The notes below the pieces were generated by a model. The model worked only from the letters and a program-made list of their open reading frames with translations. It had not been told where the DNA came from and did no database searches. From the NCBI GenBank assembly GCA_026826555.1, contig JAKSZT010053928.1, forward strand, positions 43,273,528 through 43,337,527: a stretch of DNA of 64,000 nt. Direction: 5' to 3'. This stretch comes from Tolypeutes matacus (Eukaryota; Chordata; Mammalia; Cingulata; Chlamyphoridae). This document shows positions 23,302 through 34,050 of this stretch, in pieces. The first letter of the stretch is position 1. Every line of letters starts with the position of its first letter. The position numbers were made by a program, and so were the translations under genes.

Positions 23302-23334
23302 GGGTATATTGGAGTTATCCGTATTATTTTTGTA

Positions 23335-23689
23335 TAGTCATACCTTGGAGAGATCATGGGGTCAATTTCAGACCACTGAAATAAAGTGAATATTGCATTA
23401 AAGCGAGTCACACAATTTTTTTGGTTTACCAGTGCATATAAAAGTTATGTTTACACTAAACTGTAGGCTATTAAGTAAGCAAAAACATTATGTCTAAAAA
23501 AACAATGTACACATCTTAATTAAAATGTGACAGAGACACAAAGTGAGCACATGCTGTTGGAAAACTGGTGCCAACAGACTTGTTTGACACAGGGTTGCCA
23601 TAAACCATAATTTGTAAAAAAAAAAAAAAAAAAAACACAATATCTGCAAAGCACAATGAAGTAAAGCAAAATAAATTGAAGAATGCCTG
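23335..23689 (+). mobile_element. Tigger-type (Tc1/mariner) internally deleted element
   Basis: A 355-bp element flanked by TA on both sides. The start is CATACCTTGGAGAGATCATG and the end GAATGCCTG, near-inverted copies of each other as in Tigger1. The interior keeps Tigger phrases 'AAAGCGAGTCACACAATTTT', 'CAGTGCATATAAAAGTTATG' and 'GAGCACATGCTGTTGG'. The transposase gene is gone. Confidence 0.8.
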
Positions 23690-23768
23690 TATTATGTTTG
23701 CAAGAGTCCAGTAAGTTTGAAATTATTTCAAAATAAAAAGTTTTTTAAACAAGTAAACTTAAAAAGAG

Positions 23769-23960
23769 TGGCAGGGGGAATGGATGTGGCTCAAGCAGTT
23801 GAGCATTTGCCTCCCACATGGGAGGTCCTGGGTTTGGTTCCTGGTGCCTCCTAAAGAAGACAAACAATGAGCAGACAACAAGCAAAAACAACGAGCAGAC
23901 GATGAGCAAAAACAACCAGCAAACAGATGAGGGAGCCATCTTGGGTGGGGGGCAGGGGTG
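23769..23960 (+). mobile_element. DAS-type SINE with repeated A-rich tail
   Basis: Sense head 'GGAATGGATGTGGCTCAAGC', B-box-like 'GGGTTTGGTTCCTGGTG', then short repeats of the (GAGCAGACAAC / GAGCAAAAACAAC) type and 'GATGAGGGAGCCATC'. The tail repeats are a hallmark of longer DAS subfamilies. Confidence 0.8.
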
Positions 23961-24479
23961 GGGACAGATGACAGCAACACAAGCTGTCACACACCAGTTG
24001 CTGAGGAGCCAATTCTAGACTGCAGCTCAGCAGTTTTATATTCTGCAGCCCCATTCGTAGTGGGGCACGGCAGAAAGTCCCACACGTCATCAGAACCTGG
24101 AGGTGATGAGAAACCATCCCATGACAGACTCCCAGGGAAGACAGGGAGGCGAGCAGGAGATGGCCTCCCATCCTCTAGTATTCCAGGAAGATCGCAAGGT
24201 ATTCTTCCAAGACTCAGATTAGCTGCAGTTCACACCTTTACCTATGTGGCTTATTTCGATATGTGTGAGGTGGCTAGGGCAGCAAGGCAGAGCTGTTCCC
24301 ATAGAGTTTCTATGGCTAAGGCTATTGGGTTTCTGATTAACTAAGGAGAAATCTCTAAAGTTGCTGCCCCACTCCAAAGTAGGATAGTAAATCACTAACA
24401 GTGTCACATTTCATGGGGAAATGGTATAGATCTGTGCCACTCTTAAAGACCTAATCGCCTCCCATCTATCTGCAGGTGT
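23961..24479. other. Unassigned intergenic sequence
   Basis: No gene or named repeat recognised; contains an open plus-strand frame that starts in the SINE flank and has no family resemblance. Confidence 0.3.
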
Positions 24480-24870
24480 TTTGCTCATCTATATCTGTAG
24501 TCCAGACCTCCCTTTTGACATCCAGACTGCAAATGGCCAGTGGTTACTTGGACACTGATCTCTCAAATGTCTGAAAGGCATCTCATACACATCACATCCA
24601 GAACTGTGCCATGATCTTTCCCTCCCTGTCCCTTCTACCTTGAATATTCTTTCTACTCCTCTTCACCTGGCTAACATCTACTCCTATGTTAGATTTTGGC
24701 TGGAATATCACTTCCTTGGGGAAGCCTCAGGTGAATGGCCCCAAAGAAACATTTTCATAGCACCAGATACCTCTCCTTCATAGCACTAACCATACTTGCA
24801 CATAGATAGTAAGCTCCACAAGGGCAGAGACCCTGTTTTCAAACTATTATATACCAGCATCTGAATGAGG
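24480..24870 (+). mobile_element. L2 3' fragment
   Basis: Sense L2: 'CTTCCTTGGGGAAGCCTCAG', 'TTCATAGCACTAACCATACT', 'AGTAAGCTCCACAAGGGCAG' precede the lost terminal repeat. Confidence 0.7.
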
Positions 24871-25539
24871 CAGAATCTAGAGGACTTTCATTTGCCCTGG
24901 GACTACCTGTACACTTTTAACAAGTATTGATTGTGACCACTTTGTGCCAGGCTAAGACAGTACTAAGATAATTGACCAGACGGAGTGCAAAGAAGCCCAG
25001 CAGGGGAGGCATCATTTCACCAAGGCCCCAAATTACTTTCAATTGTGATAAAAGGCTCATGAATGACAGTTTTGAAACACACACACACACACAAAACTTA
25101 AGTTAGGGAGGTCCATCCATTGAACAATCAACGCTATGCACTGCCTCTAACAATGCAACAGTCCAGGCAATTAGTACAAATGTGTGGGGGTTTGTTGCCA
25201 TTGTGTTTACACCTCACTTCTCACTTGGGTACCTGTACCCATCCCGCCTTAGCAAGCGACCTGCCCCAAACCCAGTACTCCTGTATTCCAACGCACGGAG
25301 GAGCGGTTTTAGAAGACGCCTCTTTTAACCCCTACAGGTAGAGCCACACCGCTGCAGGGAAGAGTGAAGGCCAGAAAGATCAAGGGAAGAAAATTCGATG
25401 CCAGAGCTTGGGTGGGTGCTCTACTGAACAGACTACGGTTAGAGCCGAAAGGGTTTGGGAGGGATGGAAATAGAGCAGGGCAGAAGACGCAGGAAAAATA
25501 AGGTAGAAGCAGTACGCACGCAAACCCCCGCAACCCAGA
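24871..25539. other. Upstream flank of the DARS1 promoter
   Basis: Contains a short (CA)n microsatellite at about 25,077-25,094 and then rising GC content toward the island. No exon of a divergent transcript can be identified from sequence alone. Confidence 0.4.
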
Positions 25540-25590
25540 GCGCCCCAGGATACACTACCGGTTACCTGGAACCCCGTCCCTCAGCAACAA

Positions 25591-25598
25591 TCTCGCGA
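25591..25598 (+). promoter_or_regulatory. TCTCGCGA element, distal copy
   Basis: Exact TCTCGCGA, the core of the palindromic TCTCGCGAGA element found in CpG-island promoters of housekeeping genes and bound by BANP. It lies 297 bp upstream of the DARS1 ATG. The CpGs within it make binding methylation-sensitive in the known system. Function here is inferred. Confidence 0.55.
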
Positions 25599-25730
25599 CA
25601 CTATAGTGAATTCCCGGGGATTCCCTTCAACTCGGGGAAAGCTCCCGTAGGGGCGGGGAAAGAGAAGGAGGAGCCGGCGGCGCGTGGCCGCCAGTCTTAC
25701 TGTGCTCTGTAATCTCGAGATAACTGTGGG

Positions 25731-25738
25731 TCTCGCGA
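25731..25738 (+). promoter_or_regulatory. TCTCGCGA element, proximal copy
   Basis: Second exact TCTCGCGA, 140 bp downstream of the first and about 157 bp upstream of the ATG. A related TCTCGAGATA sits 18 bp upstream of it. Two matches so close together are unlikely in a random mammalian segment, given CpG depletion. Confidence 0.6.
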
Positions 25739-25894
25739 TCTTCTAGGACGACCCAACACGCGGAGTCCGAGCGCGTGTGCTGAGACTGGAGTGCTGGGAG
25801 GGCGGAGACTGTGCGGGAGAGAGAAGCCCCTTTGGCCTGCTTTACGGAAGCCTGCGAGGGAGGGCGGTGACCGCTGCCCCGTTCTGTTGTCGCG

Positions 25895-25960
25895 ATGCCC
25901 AGCGCCAGCGCCAGCTGCAAGAGTCGGGAGAAGCCGCGGGAGATCATGGACGCGGCGGAA
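25895..25960 (+). CDS. DARS1: DARS1 coding exon 1 (aspartyl-tRNA synthetase, cytoplasmic)
   Basis: First coding exon, 22 codons, opening MPSASASCKS and ending MDAAE. As recalled, this matches the N-terminus of mammalian cytosolic AspRS. The enzyme attaches aspartate to tRNA-Asp and sits in the cytosolic multi-synthetase complex. These residues belong to the flexible Lys/Arg-rich N-terminal extension typical of animal cytosolic AspRS. The start is the only ATG giving the family N-terminus; it has G at -3 and C at +4, an adequate Kozak context. The exon ends on a codon boundary (phase 0) at a GTGGGT donor. It sits inside the CpG island. Position 8 is Cys and position 11 Arg, where human is recalled as Arg and Gln. 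The 5' UTR start cannot be fixed from sequence. Confidence 0.93.
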
Positions 25961-27909
25961 GTGGGTTTCCTCCTTCCCCGGGCGCGGGACTACAGACCAC
26001 TGGTCGGAACTAGGGAGGGTGTAGGGTGAGCGGGGCCCTGCCCTCGGGGGCCTTATCAGCACTTTGGCCGCGGCCTGGGCTCTAGGTGCCCAGAGCCCCC
26101 ACGGGGCCTTCATGGTCTGGCTTGAGTAGCGTGGCCAAATCCACTCTGGGTCGCATTTCTCTCAGGGACTCTTGGACCTAAGCGTCCTGGCCTACGGGAT
26201 GCTTGTCCCTGGGGTGGGGTGGGCGCGAGACACAAACTGAACCGGAAGTAGGAGCGGCGGGGTTACACTTAACCCCCCTAAGTGAGGCACGTTCTTCACG
26301 TATTGCACCCCCTCCGTTTGGAAATTTTTAAATATCCATGTTTACTCAGCCCTCGTGGTCCTAATGTTTTTAAAGTAATGACAGTACTTTGCAGAACGAT
26401 CTGCCATATGTGTTTGGTGATTTTCAATACGACATGTCATTTTTATTTCCATTTACCCACTCAGGAACCCAGTGAAGTAGATAGGGAAGTTTGCAGAGAG
26501 GGCATTTCAGATGAAGTGAGCAAAATAAGGAGTAGTTCCTGAGGCCCAGTGGTCCTTGAGTGCTTTTCAAAAATAGAAGCTTAAAACCACCCAAATTGTG
26601 TGTGCTGTAGTACTGTTGAGCTTTAATCCCTGCCCGACTCCTAATTTTCTGTTGAGCAATTCTGATTTTGAGGTAAGCTACACAAGGAATGGGCAGTACA
26701 GAAAACTAAATGGAATAGGTTTTGCTGGAATAAGAAAAGTATTGATAAGAATGGGTGACACCTTTTTTTCTCTGTATTCACATTAACCTTTTTATTGGGC
26801 CCTCATGCTACATAGTGTGGCTGAATCTACCAGGTTGTATGTCTTTGTTCTTCTGATGTATTTTTTTTTTATCTATCAAAAAAAAAAAAAAAAAAAAAAA
26901 ATGACTTGTTCAGTCAGCACCATGCGATCTGTTTTGGTGAAATACAACATCCAATATCCTTCATATCTAAAGGAGAAGATTCCTACAGATAGCTATAGAG
27001 TGACAGGAACTAATTTTTTAATAAAATCTAAAGAAATTAATTTTGTATATTTTTCATCTGATTAGCTATGTAAACTATCAGTGCTCCCTTACAGATAGCC
27101 TAGATCTAGATAGAAGTTAGAGATTGTGGCAGAGGTGTGTCATTTCATAGCTAGAAGGATCTTAAGAGATCATTTTATAAGTAATGAAATGAAGGTAAAA
27201 GGTCACTTATGTTACTTAGTATAGTTTATTTATAATAATCTGGACCCAGGTCTCCTGTTTCCTGTTTCTAATTTCAATATCTGTAACAAGGAATTTGATA
27301 TATTGTCGGTATAGAACAATTTGTAACCTAGTGTGCAGAAGCCAGTTTTTGGAAACAGGAAGCTGGTAAAATTTTTGATGATTTTTACAAAAGTTGTAGT
27401 TAGCTTATGTCCCACATCTCTGATTTGTAAAATCTATGGACAGCTGGTGCTCAGAAAGCTTAACCCAAAAGGTTGGTTCCCTTTGAACATCTCCTCCTGA
27501 AATAGGAAGTTAATAAAATTGTGGCACTGCATCCTACTCCCTTCTCAGAGGAAATTTATATACCTCCTTTGAAGTAGTTCAATCTCCTTTTTTGAAGAAG
27601 GTAATTAAGATGTGTTGTACATGTGTGTGAATTTATCTGAGAGTGCTACTATGTATGGTATATCCAAGGAGTGGTGATCGTCAAAAAAAATAATAATAAT
27701 AAACAGAAAATGTGGGCACTATTTCTCTATAGGGTATATAGTAAATGCAATATAATAAGATTTCCACGTTCTAAAACTACTGACCCTCTGAATTAATAAG
27801 ATCTGTAAGTTAAAACAAATTGACTTTTATAGCCTATTTGTATTTATGTGCACACTATGTTTTTAGTGTTTAAGTAGAAGGTCATAATGCAAAAAAAATT
27901 TTTTTGTAG
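25961..27909 (+). other. DARS1: DARS1 intron 1
   Basis: Phase-0 intron. Its 5' 300 bp belong to the CpG island. It contains a 20-plus A run near 26,878 and a small old repeat near 27,130-27,220 ('AGCTAGAAGGATCTTAAGAG'). No other gene. Confidence 0.8.
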
Positions 27910-27967
27910 GATTATGCTAAAGAAAGATACGGAGTATCTTCAATGATACAATCACAGGAAAAACCAG
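27910..27967 (+). CDS. DARS1: DARS1 coding exon 2
   Basis: Encodes residues 23-41 plus one base of codon 42: DYAKERYGVSSMIQSQEKP. This continues directly from MDAAE of exon 1 as in mammalian AspRS. It completes the N-terminal extension, a segment described as an amphipathic helix in the mammalian enzyme. The acceptor is TTTTTGTAG and the donor GTTAGT; the following intron is phase 1. Residue 31 is Val where human is recalled as Ile, a conservative change. There is no stop or frameshift. Confidence 0.95.
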
Positions 27968-28367
27968 GTTAGTAGCTATGTCATAATAAATAAAGCTTTT
28001 TTTTTTTTTTTCCTTTTTCAATTCCAGAAAAGCTCTTTGTAAAGTTTTAAAGTAGATTTCATTCTGAGGGCCTAACTCTGGAAAGCTTAAATCACACTAA
28101 TAACCCAAGTGGATGCTATAATCCTGAGTAACACTGTTTCTTTTAAACATTGTCAGGTTAGGGTCCCTAATCTAGAAAAGGAAGATAATATGTTAAATGA
28201 ATACTGTAGATTAAATGGGATGTTTTAGATGGTAAACTATAGAAAGAATATTCCTAAGTAATTAGGTAAGCAAAAGATTTAATTCTGTTCTAGAAGATAA
28301 AAGAAGAGTAGTTGATTATAACTGTCTTCATATGCATTCTTTTTGCATGCCATAATGAAGCTGTATA

Positions 28368-28460
28368 CTTGGGGGGGGGGGGCGGCGGGACCGGGGAATG
28401 AACCCCGGACCTTGTACATGTGAAGCAGGTGCTCAACCACTGAACTACGCCGGCTCTCCT
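28368..28460 (-). mobile_element. Monomeric DAS-type SINE in intron 2
   Basis: A G12 tract, then reversed tRNA-like unit 'GGGGAATGAACCCCGGACC', 'CTCAACCACTGAACTACGCC'. Opposite to the gene. Confidence 0.75.
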
Positions 28461-28509
28461 ATCTTTTCTGACCATTTTTGCCTATTTATTAAACCCTAAC
28501 ACTGCTGGA

Positions 28510-28690
28510 CTCTTTCACACATTCACTGTCTAATCATTATAACATCTTTGAAAACTAGATGGAACCAAGGTTGAGAGATGTTCAATAATTTACCACACGT
28601 GGCCAGAATTGGGCTGACCTGGAATTGGGCCCCCAGCGACTGACCCCAGATCCCGTAGTCTTTCTATCATCTCTGGCTTCTTTGGCAGTG
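28510..28690 (-). mobile_element. MIR-like fragment in intron 2
   Basis: Degenerate reverse MIR core: 'TTCAATAATTTACCACACGT', 'GGCCAGAATTGGGCTGACCT'. Very old. Confidence 0.45.
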
Positions 28691-28699
28691 AATTAAATT

Positions 28700-30540
28700 T
28701 GAGTTTTTTTAAAGTTCCCCCTGTTTTGTTTACACTTAAGTCTAAGTGTCTGGGAATGAAACTTAATTTTTCTTAGATCCCTGTCTATCTTTTTTTTATT
28801 ATAGCTCCCTTTTTGTTAATACATTTTTAAAACTTTATAATAATTATTAGAAATCAACTTGTATGTTGTTTCTCCCAGACCAATAGGTTTTCTCTTTGTA
28901 AACACTGCCTTCCTTTTATTTCTATTCTACATATGATATGTAACTTCCACAGATTTTTCTTACTCAACTTTTTTCTTTTGGTATACACCCCAAACTGTAT
29001 CTTTAAATCTTTGGTACAACAACAGACCTTTAAGTTCTGGCCTATTGGAAGTACTAAGCACTTCTGATTTAGAGGCCTGCCTGTGAATTTCATGGTTTGG
29101 AAATAATATACTTCCAGGTCAATTTTATTTTCATTTCAAATTTGATTTATAGCCTGATCATAAAATAACTTCTCCTTCTCAACTTTGGAACCAAAATAAT
29201 TTGCTAAAAATAAACCATTCCCCAAAGATAAAGATAGTCAAGTTAAAATAATGAACTATAAAATGGGCAACGAGCAGTATAATATATGGCAAGCAGGAGG
29301 GGTCATTTGAGACTTTGTTTTCAGCATAATGATCTTCTTGAACCGGACTTCCCTGAGTTCTAATAGACTTAACTGGAGTTTGAATTTCTTACGTGGCCCC
29401 AAATTAGCAGTTGACATAATTGCTGGCAAATCACAGATTACTGTGTTGTTCTACTTATAAGCTCCCTCCATCCTAAAGAAAGATACCTATGTATTTAATC
29501 CAGTTTACAGTAAACATAACAATAAAATTCTGCCTTTTGTGTTTATCCCTGGTAAAATCCTGACACTTTGTTCCACATAAAATTTCTTTTTCAATCTGCT
29601 TCTATCTTTCTCCAAATTCCTTCCCTCTAATGCCATTGACTCTTGAAAGGATGGAGTAGACAGTTTTTCAAACTAGAATCCCACCACAATTAATCATTGC
29701 TTCAGCCACTCATTGCTGAAATATGACATATCTCTTCATGTTGGGATATGTTAAAGGTTGAGAACTCCTATACTAATTAGTTGGAATGCTGGAAGAAAGA
29801 AGGGCTGTTACCCTTTTTCTTTTCCTAAGTACTTTAAAATAACCCATATTATCACATTATTATCATTCTACTCTTTTAGATTTATGCTATCCTGGTTTGA
29901 TTTTGAGTTTTGATTGCCTTGGTTTTTTGTTGTTTTTTTTTTCCCCCCAATCTTGGCATTTTCAACCTGCCTTTTAAAATCTTAGGTTCCTTTGTCTTTT
30001 CTCTTTCACACTTCTTTTGCTGGAGTTTACACAGCAATCTTAGAAGTCTCTTTAACTCATAAGGAGGTCTGTTGGGAGTGTTTTGCAGAATATCTCTCAT
30101 GATGCCCAGTGGCTTTAAAATTTCTCATTCATTCCCTCTGCTTTTGGTAATGTGAACCATGATATTCTCTCGTAAATCATATTCTCTCTAAGCTGTGTCT
30201 TTGTTTCAGGAGACAAATTATAAATACATTTAGACAAAGGTAAAATATATTTATAATTTGGTATCATTATAATACTCTCCCCCTCTCCCCCCAATTAAGG
30301 TATTTTTGGTATTGTAGTTTCACTGCATATGATACTGACAGGGTTAGGCAGCATAACCTTAGAGAACAGGGATCTTTTCTTACTCTTGGTATTATGTCAT
30401 GTCTTACTTATATTAATACTTAAATTTTTTCTCTGGCATTCACATTGTTACATATTTAGAAATTAATGATTTCTGGTTCTTGGCCTTGTATTGCTATCTT
30501 CATATAATAGTTGTTTTGTTAAAGTTTCCCTGTTTTGAGT
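28700..30540. other. DARS1 intron 2, unassigned AT-rich sequence
   Basis: AT-rich, no confident repeat or gene. Pyrimidine tracts such as 29,930-29,950 are simple sequence. Confidence 0.4.
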
Positions 30541-30549
30541 ACTCTAGAT

Positions 30550-30744
30550 CAGGGGTTCTTAACCAGGGGTCCATGAGCTTGAATTGAAATTCAAAAAAAA
30601 ACATTTTTCTTGTGGAGACGTGTTGGTGCGGGTGTGATATATTTATTAAATAATACACAGTATACTGTGGACTTGGTAAGGGGTGCGTGGTTCTCACCTG
30701 ACTGGCAGAGGGGTCTGTGGAACAAAAAAGGTTAAGAACCCCTG
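30550..30744. mobile_element. hAT MITE with perfect TIRs and 8-bp TSD
   Basis: A 195-bp element with exactly inverted 15-bp ends CAGGGGTTCTTAACC and GGTTAAGAACCCCTG, flanked on both sides by CTCTAGAT. The 8-bp TSD and TIR sequence identify a hAT (Charlie-type) non-autonomous element. It has no transposase. Confidence 0.9.
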
Positions 30745-31249
30745 CTCTAGATTGATTGCAGTTCTTTGTTAGAAGTATTGGGGGACATAATAGTTGGGTT
30801 TACTTGCAACCAAAATGTGAATTTAGTGTAACTAGGATGCAAAGTGTAAGATGGCATCAAGCATGTTGCATTTAGGGACTCAGGAAGCATCTTCGGGGTT
30901 CTCTGTCTCCACCTCTTGGTTCTGCTTCCTTTAGGGTATTGTTCTTATTCTCCCTGCAAACTCATGTGGTGGAAAAGATGGGGACTGCAACTCTGAGCCT
31001 GTCTGATCTCAGTTTAGCATCCCCAGGGGGACAAAACTTCTTTTCCAGTGAAGGACTTTGATTAGCTCAGTTTGAGTAACATGTCCTTCCCGTATCAGTC
31101 ACTGTGTTCTGGGAAGTAGGGTATTGTGATTGCCCAGGCCTGGCAGACATCCCTCTCCTGTGGCTAGCTGACTTAGACACTGTGGGCATACAGACAAAAA
31201 TAGTGTGTCCACTTCAGGAATGGGCAGGTAAGGACAGGCTGTGTTTGAC

Positions 31250-31400
31250 CTTATAAGTTACTAAAATGTTTTCAACAGTATAGAGACTGAATTAGAAGGG
31301 GACCAAGGAATGGCCAGTTAGGAGGCTATTGCTATAGTTTGGACAACATACGATAGTAGCTTGGTTTGGTGTGGTGGCAGTGAAGATGATAGAGAATTGG
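31250..31400 (-). mobile_element. L2 fragment in intron 2
   Basis: Reverse L2 text: 'GGCCAGTTAGGAGGCTATTG', 'CTATAGTTTGGAC', just upstream of exon 3. Confidence 0.6.
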
Positions 31401-31558
31401 ATGGATATTTTTAGAAAGTACATTTCACAAAACTTGAGGTAAATTGCATATAGAATGCTCTAGAATGCATGTTAAAGATTGAGATTTATTTATGGTGATG
31501 CCAAGTATTTACACTAGCTGTCAAACTGAAATAATTATCATCTCTTTGTAAATTCTGA

Positions 31559-31831
<273 letters not shown>

Positions 31832-31944
31832 TAAAAACTCCTCATAGACCAAAGTAAACGTTAAAAAGATTTTACTCTTTCTTTTAAACCCTGTAGAGTA
31901 TATAGTCCATGATTAGTCAATTCAAGGTTTCTATAATACATCCC

Positions 31945-32052
31945 GGGGTGGGATGTAGCTCAACTGGTTGGGCGTCCGTCTCCCATATGGAGGGACCCGG
32001 GTTTGATCCCCGGGACCTCCCCGTAAAAAAAAAAAAAAAATAACAAACAGCA
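31945..32052 (+). mobile_element. Monomeric DAS-type SINE with perfect TSD
   Basis: Flanked by a 13-bp TSD TATAATACATCCC (31,932-31,944 and 32,053-32,065). A box 'TAGCTCAACTGG', B box 'GGTTTGATCCC', and an A17 tail. Probably one of the youngest monomers in the window. Confidence 0.92.
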
Positions 32053-32479
32053 TATAATACATCCCTAAAAATAATTTGACCTTAAAAACTCAGATGATAT
32101 CTAAGAGTTTAAGGTACTTTTCTAGCATCTCTCAAAAGTTTAATTATTTTAAGTGAAAAGTGTTTTTGAGAAGTTTCTTGTTTACTAACGGTCATATTTG
32201 CCGTTATTTAGATGGGGAGAGAGGTAGAAAAGAAATAGGCTAAGACTGAACGTCCAATAAAATAGCCACTATTCACAGTAGCTGTTTAAATTTAAATTAA
32301 TTAAAATCAAATAAAAGTAAAAATTCACTAGTTGCATTAGCTGTATTTCAAGTGTTCAAAAGTCACATGTGACTAATAGCTTCCTTATTAGACATTGCAA
32401 ATAAAAGAACCTTTCCATCATTGCTGAAAGTTCTATTGGACAGTGCTGAGCTAAAAATTTAATATTAGCAGCAGAGAAG

Positions 32480-32660
32480 AAAGGACTTTTTATTAGTTTA
32501 AAACTTTATACTTTTCACACATTTTTTCACATTTGATCATTCCCACATTTTGAAGTAGCACACAGGCATTGCTATTCCACTTTATAAATGAGGAGACTGA
32601 AGCTCAGAAAAGACAAAGTGATTTGCCCAAGACCACATGGTAATCCATGGAATTACTAAT
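32480..32660 (-). mobile_element. MIR fragment
   Basis: Reverse MIR: 'TTTATAAATGAGGAGACTGA', 'GTGATTTGCCCAAGACCACA'. Confidence 0.65.
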
Positions 32661-32671
32661 AGAATACAGCT

Positions 32672-33220
32672 TTTTTTTTCCTATGTATTTATTTATCCCC
32701 CCTCCACTCCCCCACCCCGCATTGTTTGTGCTTGCTGTCTGCTCTCTCTGTCTGATCATTGTGTGTTGTGTCTGCTCATCTTCTTTAGGAGGCACCGGAA
32801 ACTGAGCCTGGGACCTCCCATGTGGGAGGGAGGCACCCAATTGCTTGAGTCACATTCGCTCCCTGTTTGTTGTGTTTTCTTGTTGCATCATCTCATTGTG
32901 TCAGCTCACTGCACTAGCCTTTTGCATCAGCTCGCTGTCTTGCTTGTCTTCTTTAGGAGGCACTGGGAACCGAACCCGGGACCTCCCATGTGGGAGAGTG
33001 GTGCTTGCTTGGGCCACCTCCACTCCCTGCTTTGTTGTGTTTCTCATTGTGTTTCCTCATTGTGTCTCCTTATCGTGTCATCTTGAGTCAACTCACCACA
33101 CCAGCCGGTTGTATCAGCTTGCTGTCTTCCTTGTCTTCTCTAGGAGGTACTGGGAACCGAACCCGGGACCTCCCATTGGTAGGCGGGCACCCAAATGCTT
33201 GAGCCACATCCACTTCCCCA
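32672..33220 (-). mobile_element. Trimeric DAS-type SINE
   Basis: Three successive reversed tRNA-like units, each with 'AGGAGGCAC(T)...GGGACCTCCCAT' and '...GCCAC.TC.....CCC', separated by (TTGTGTC/TCATTGTG)-type linkers. The whole is preceded by T-rich tail 'TTTATTTATCCCCCC'. Degenerate flanking duplication 'AGAATACAGCTTTTTT' / 'AGAAGCTTTTTTT' suggests one insertion event. Long open frames here are repeat-derived. Confidence 0.85.
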
Positions 33221-33389
33221 GAAGCTTTTTTTAAGTCATCTTCTGTTTTCTGAGCAGAATTAATTGCCTCTACAGTATTTAATATATCCCAGGTTACAGT
33301 ATTTCTTATATTGTTTTATTTTGTTTTTTTGTTGTTTATTATTTTATCTTTTTTAAATAGTGTTTTAAAATATTTTTTATTATTACAGA

Positions 33390-33620
33390 ATTAATCTAGG
33401 CCACTTCTTTGAAAATTCCAGCATTTTAAACATATGGCTTGCTCTCTTGTGGTCACTACAATTAAGAGTTTGTCTATTCTTCCTATATCCTCCCCCCAAA
33501 AAGATGAATACTGATGGATTTTGAGGTGAATACTGGTGAACTTTTAAATTTTTAAATAATGTTGATTTGCCTTCCAGAAAGGTTGATTCATTTATTCTAC
33601 CAACAGTGGTCACATTATAT
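33390..33620 (-). mobile_element. Old L1 fragment
   Basis: Reverse L1-type C-terminal text: 'TTGATTTGCCTTCCAGAAAG', 'TTCATTTATTCTACCAACAG'. Approximate. Confidence 0.4.
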
Positions 33621-33844
33621 TATAATCTTTGATTTACTGTCTTTCTCCCATTAGGCTGGGACCCTTTGTTTCTCTCCAAACTGGGCACATTCATTTCCTA
33701 AACATAGTTATTTAGCAAATTAAAAGATAGAATGTATGCTCCATTCTGCTCCTGAACCAAAAATACCTCCCTTCACACTTTGCTTCATCCCTTTGATATA
33801 ACTTTTCTAGTCAATATTTAAAATATGTAGGTGAATATGTCCCT

Positions 33845-34050
33845 TGTAGTTACAAAGAGGGACTTTGGAATGAATCCCGAGTCTGCACTTTTAATGTTAC
33901 CTAGCAGATTGCTTAACCTTTTCAGGCCTCAGTGTCTTCTTTCATGAAACGAGTATATAATACCTAACTTAGGTATGTTATAAAATAATTTTTGTAAAGC
34001 ACTGTGCTTCATGGAGATAAGCCCTCAATAATTGAGTGATACTAATGAAT
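33845..34050 (+). mobile_element. MIR element
   Basis: Sense MIR: 'GCAGATTGCTTAACCTTTTC', 'AGGCCTCAGTGTCTTC', 'GTAAAGCACTGTGCTTCATG', 'AAGCCCTCAATAATTG'. Confidence 0.7.

Larger units (their letters stand above)
22545..23752 (+). mobile_element. L1/HAL1-type 3' tail, twice interrupted
   Basis: Pieces 22,545-22,889, 23,302-23,334 and 23,690-23,752 join into one old tail: 'CTTGAACTTGACGATTGCAC', 'ATGATGTCTGCAACC', 'GGTAAATCTGGATATTTGGG', then 'GGGTATATTGGAGTT', then 'GTTTGAAATTATTTCAAAAT'. Interrupted by a solo LTR and a Tigger-type element. The same tail recurs at 62,300-62,690. Confidence 0.7.
25540..26260 (+). promoter_or_regulatory. DARS1: DARS1 CpG-island promoter
   Basis: This is the only extended CpG-dense segment in the window. 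It is centred on the DARS1 start codon and surrounded by AT-rich, CpG-poor DNA. It holds a GGGGCGGGG Sp/KLF-type box near 25,651, ETS-type cores GCGGAAGT (25,955) and CCGGAAGT (26,242), and two TCTCGCGA elements. There is no convincing TATA box, as expected for a housekeeping synthetase. Such islands often start transcription in both directions, and human has an annotated divergent antisense RNA (DARS1-AS1). No exon of it can be recognised here. Confidence 0.8.

Noticed and set aside
1..25000. Possible CXCR4 or other neighbouring gene in the left flank
   Set aside because: No seven-helix coding segment or other gene exon is visible; only repeats and unassigned sequence.
25627..26113. Minus- and plus-strand frames of 77-138 codons around the DARS1 start
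   Set aside because: Stop-poor frames are expected in GC-rich CpG islands; they overlap DARS1 exon 1 and lack family resemblance or splice support.
32672..33220. Regularly spaced repeats resembling a CRISPR-like or satellite array
   Set aside because: Units are tRNA-like SINE monomers with diverged linkers in a mammalian intron.
32637..33234. Plus-strand frames of up to 149 codons with repeated 'GGTGNRTPDLPCGR'-type motifs
   Set aside because: Translation of tandem reversed SINE units; the motif recurs at every DAS SINE in the window.
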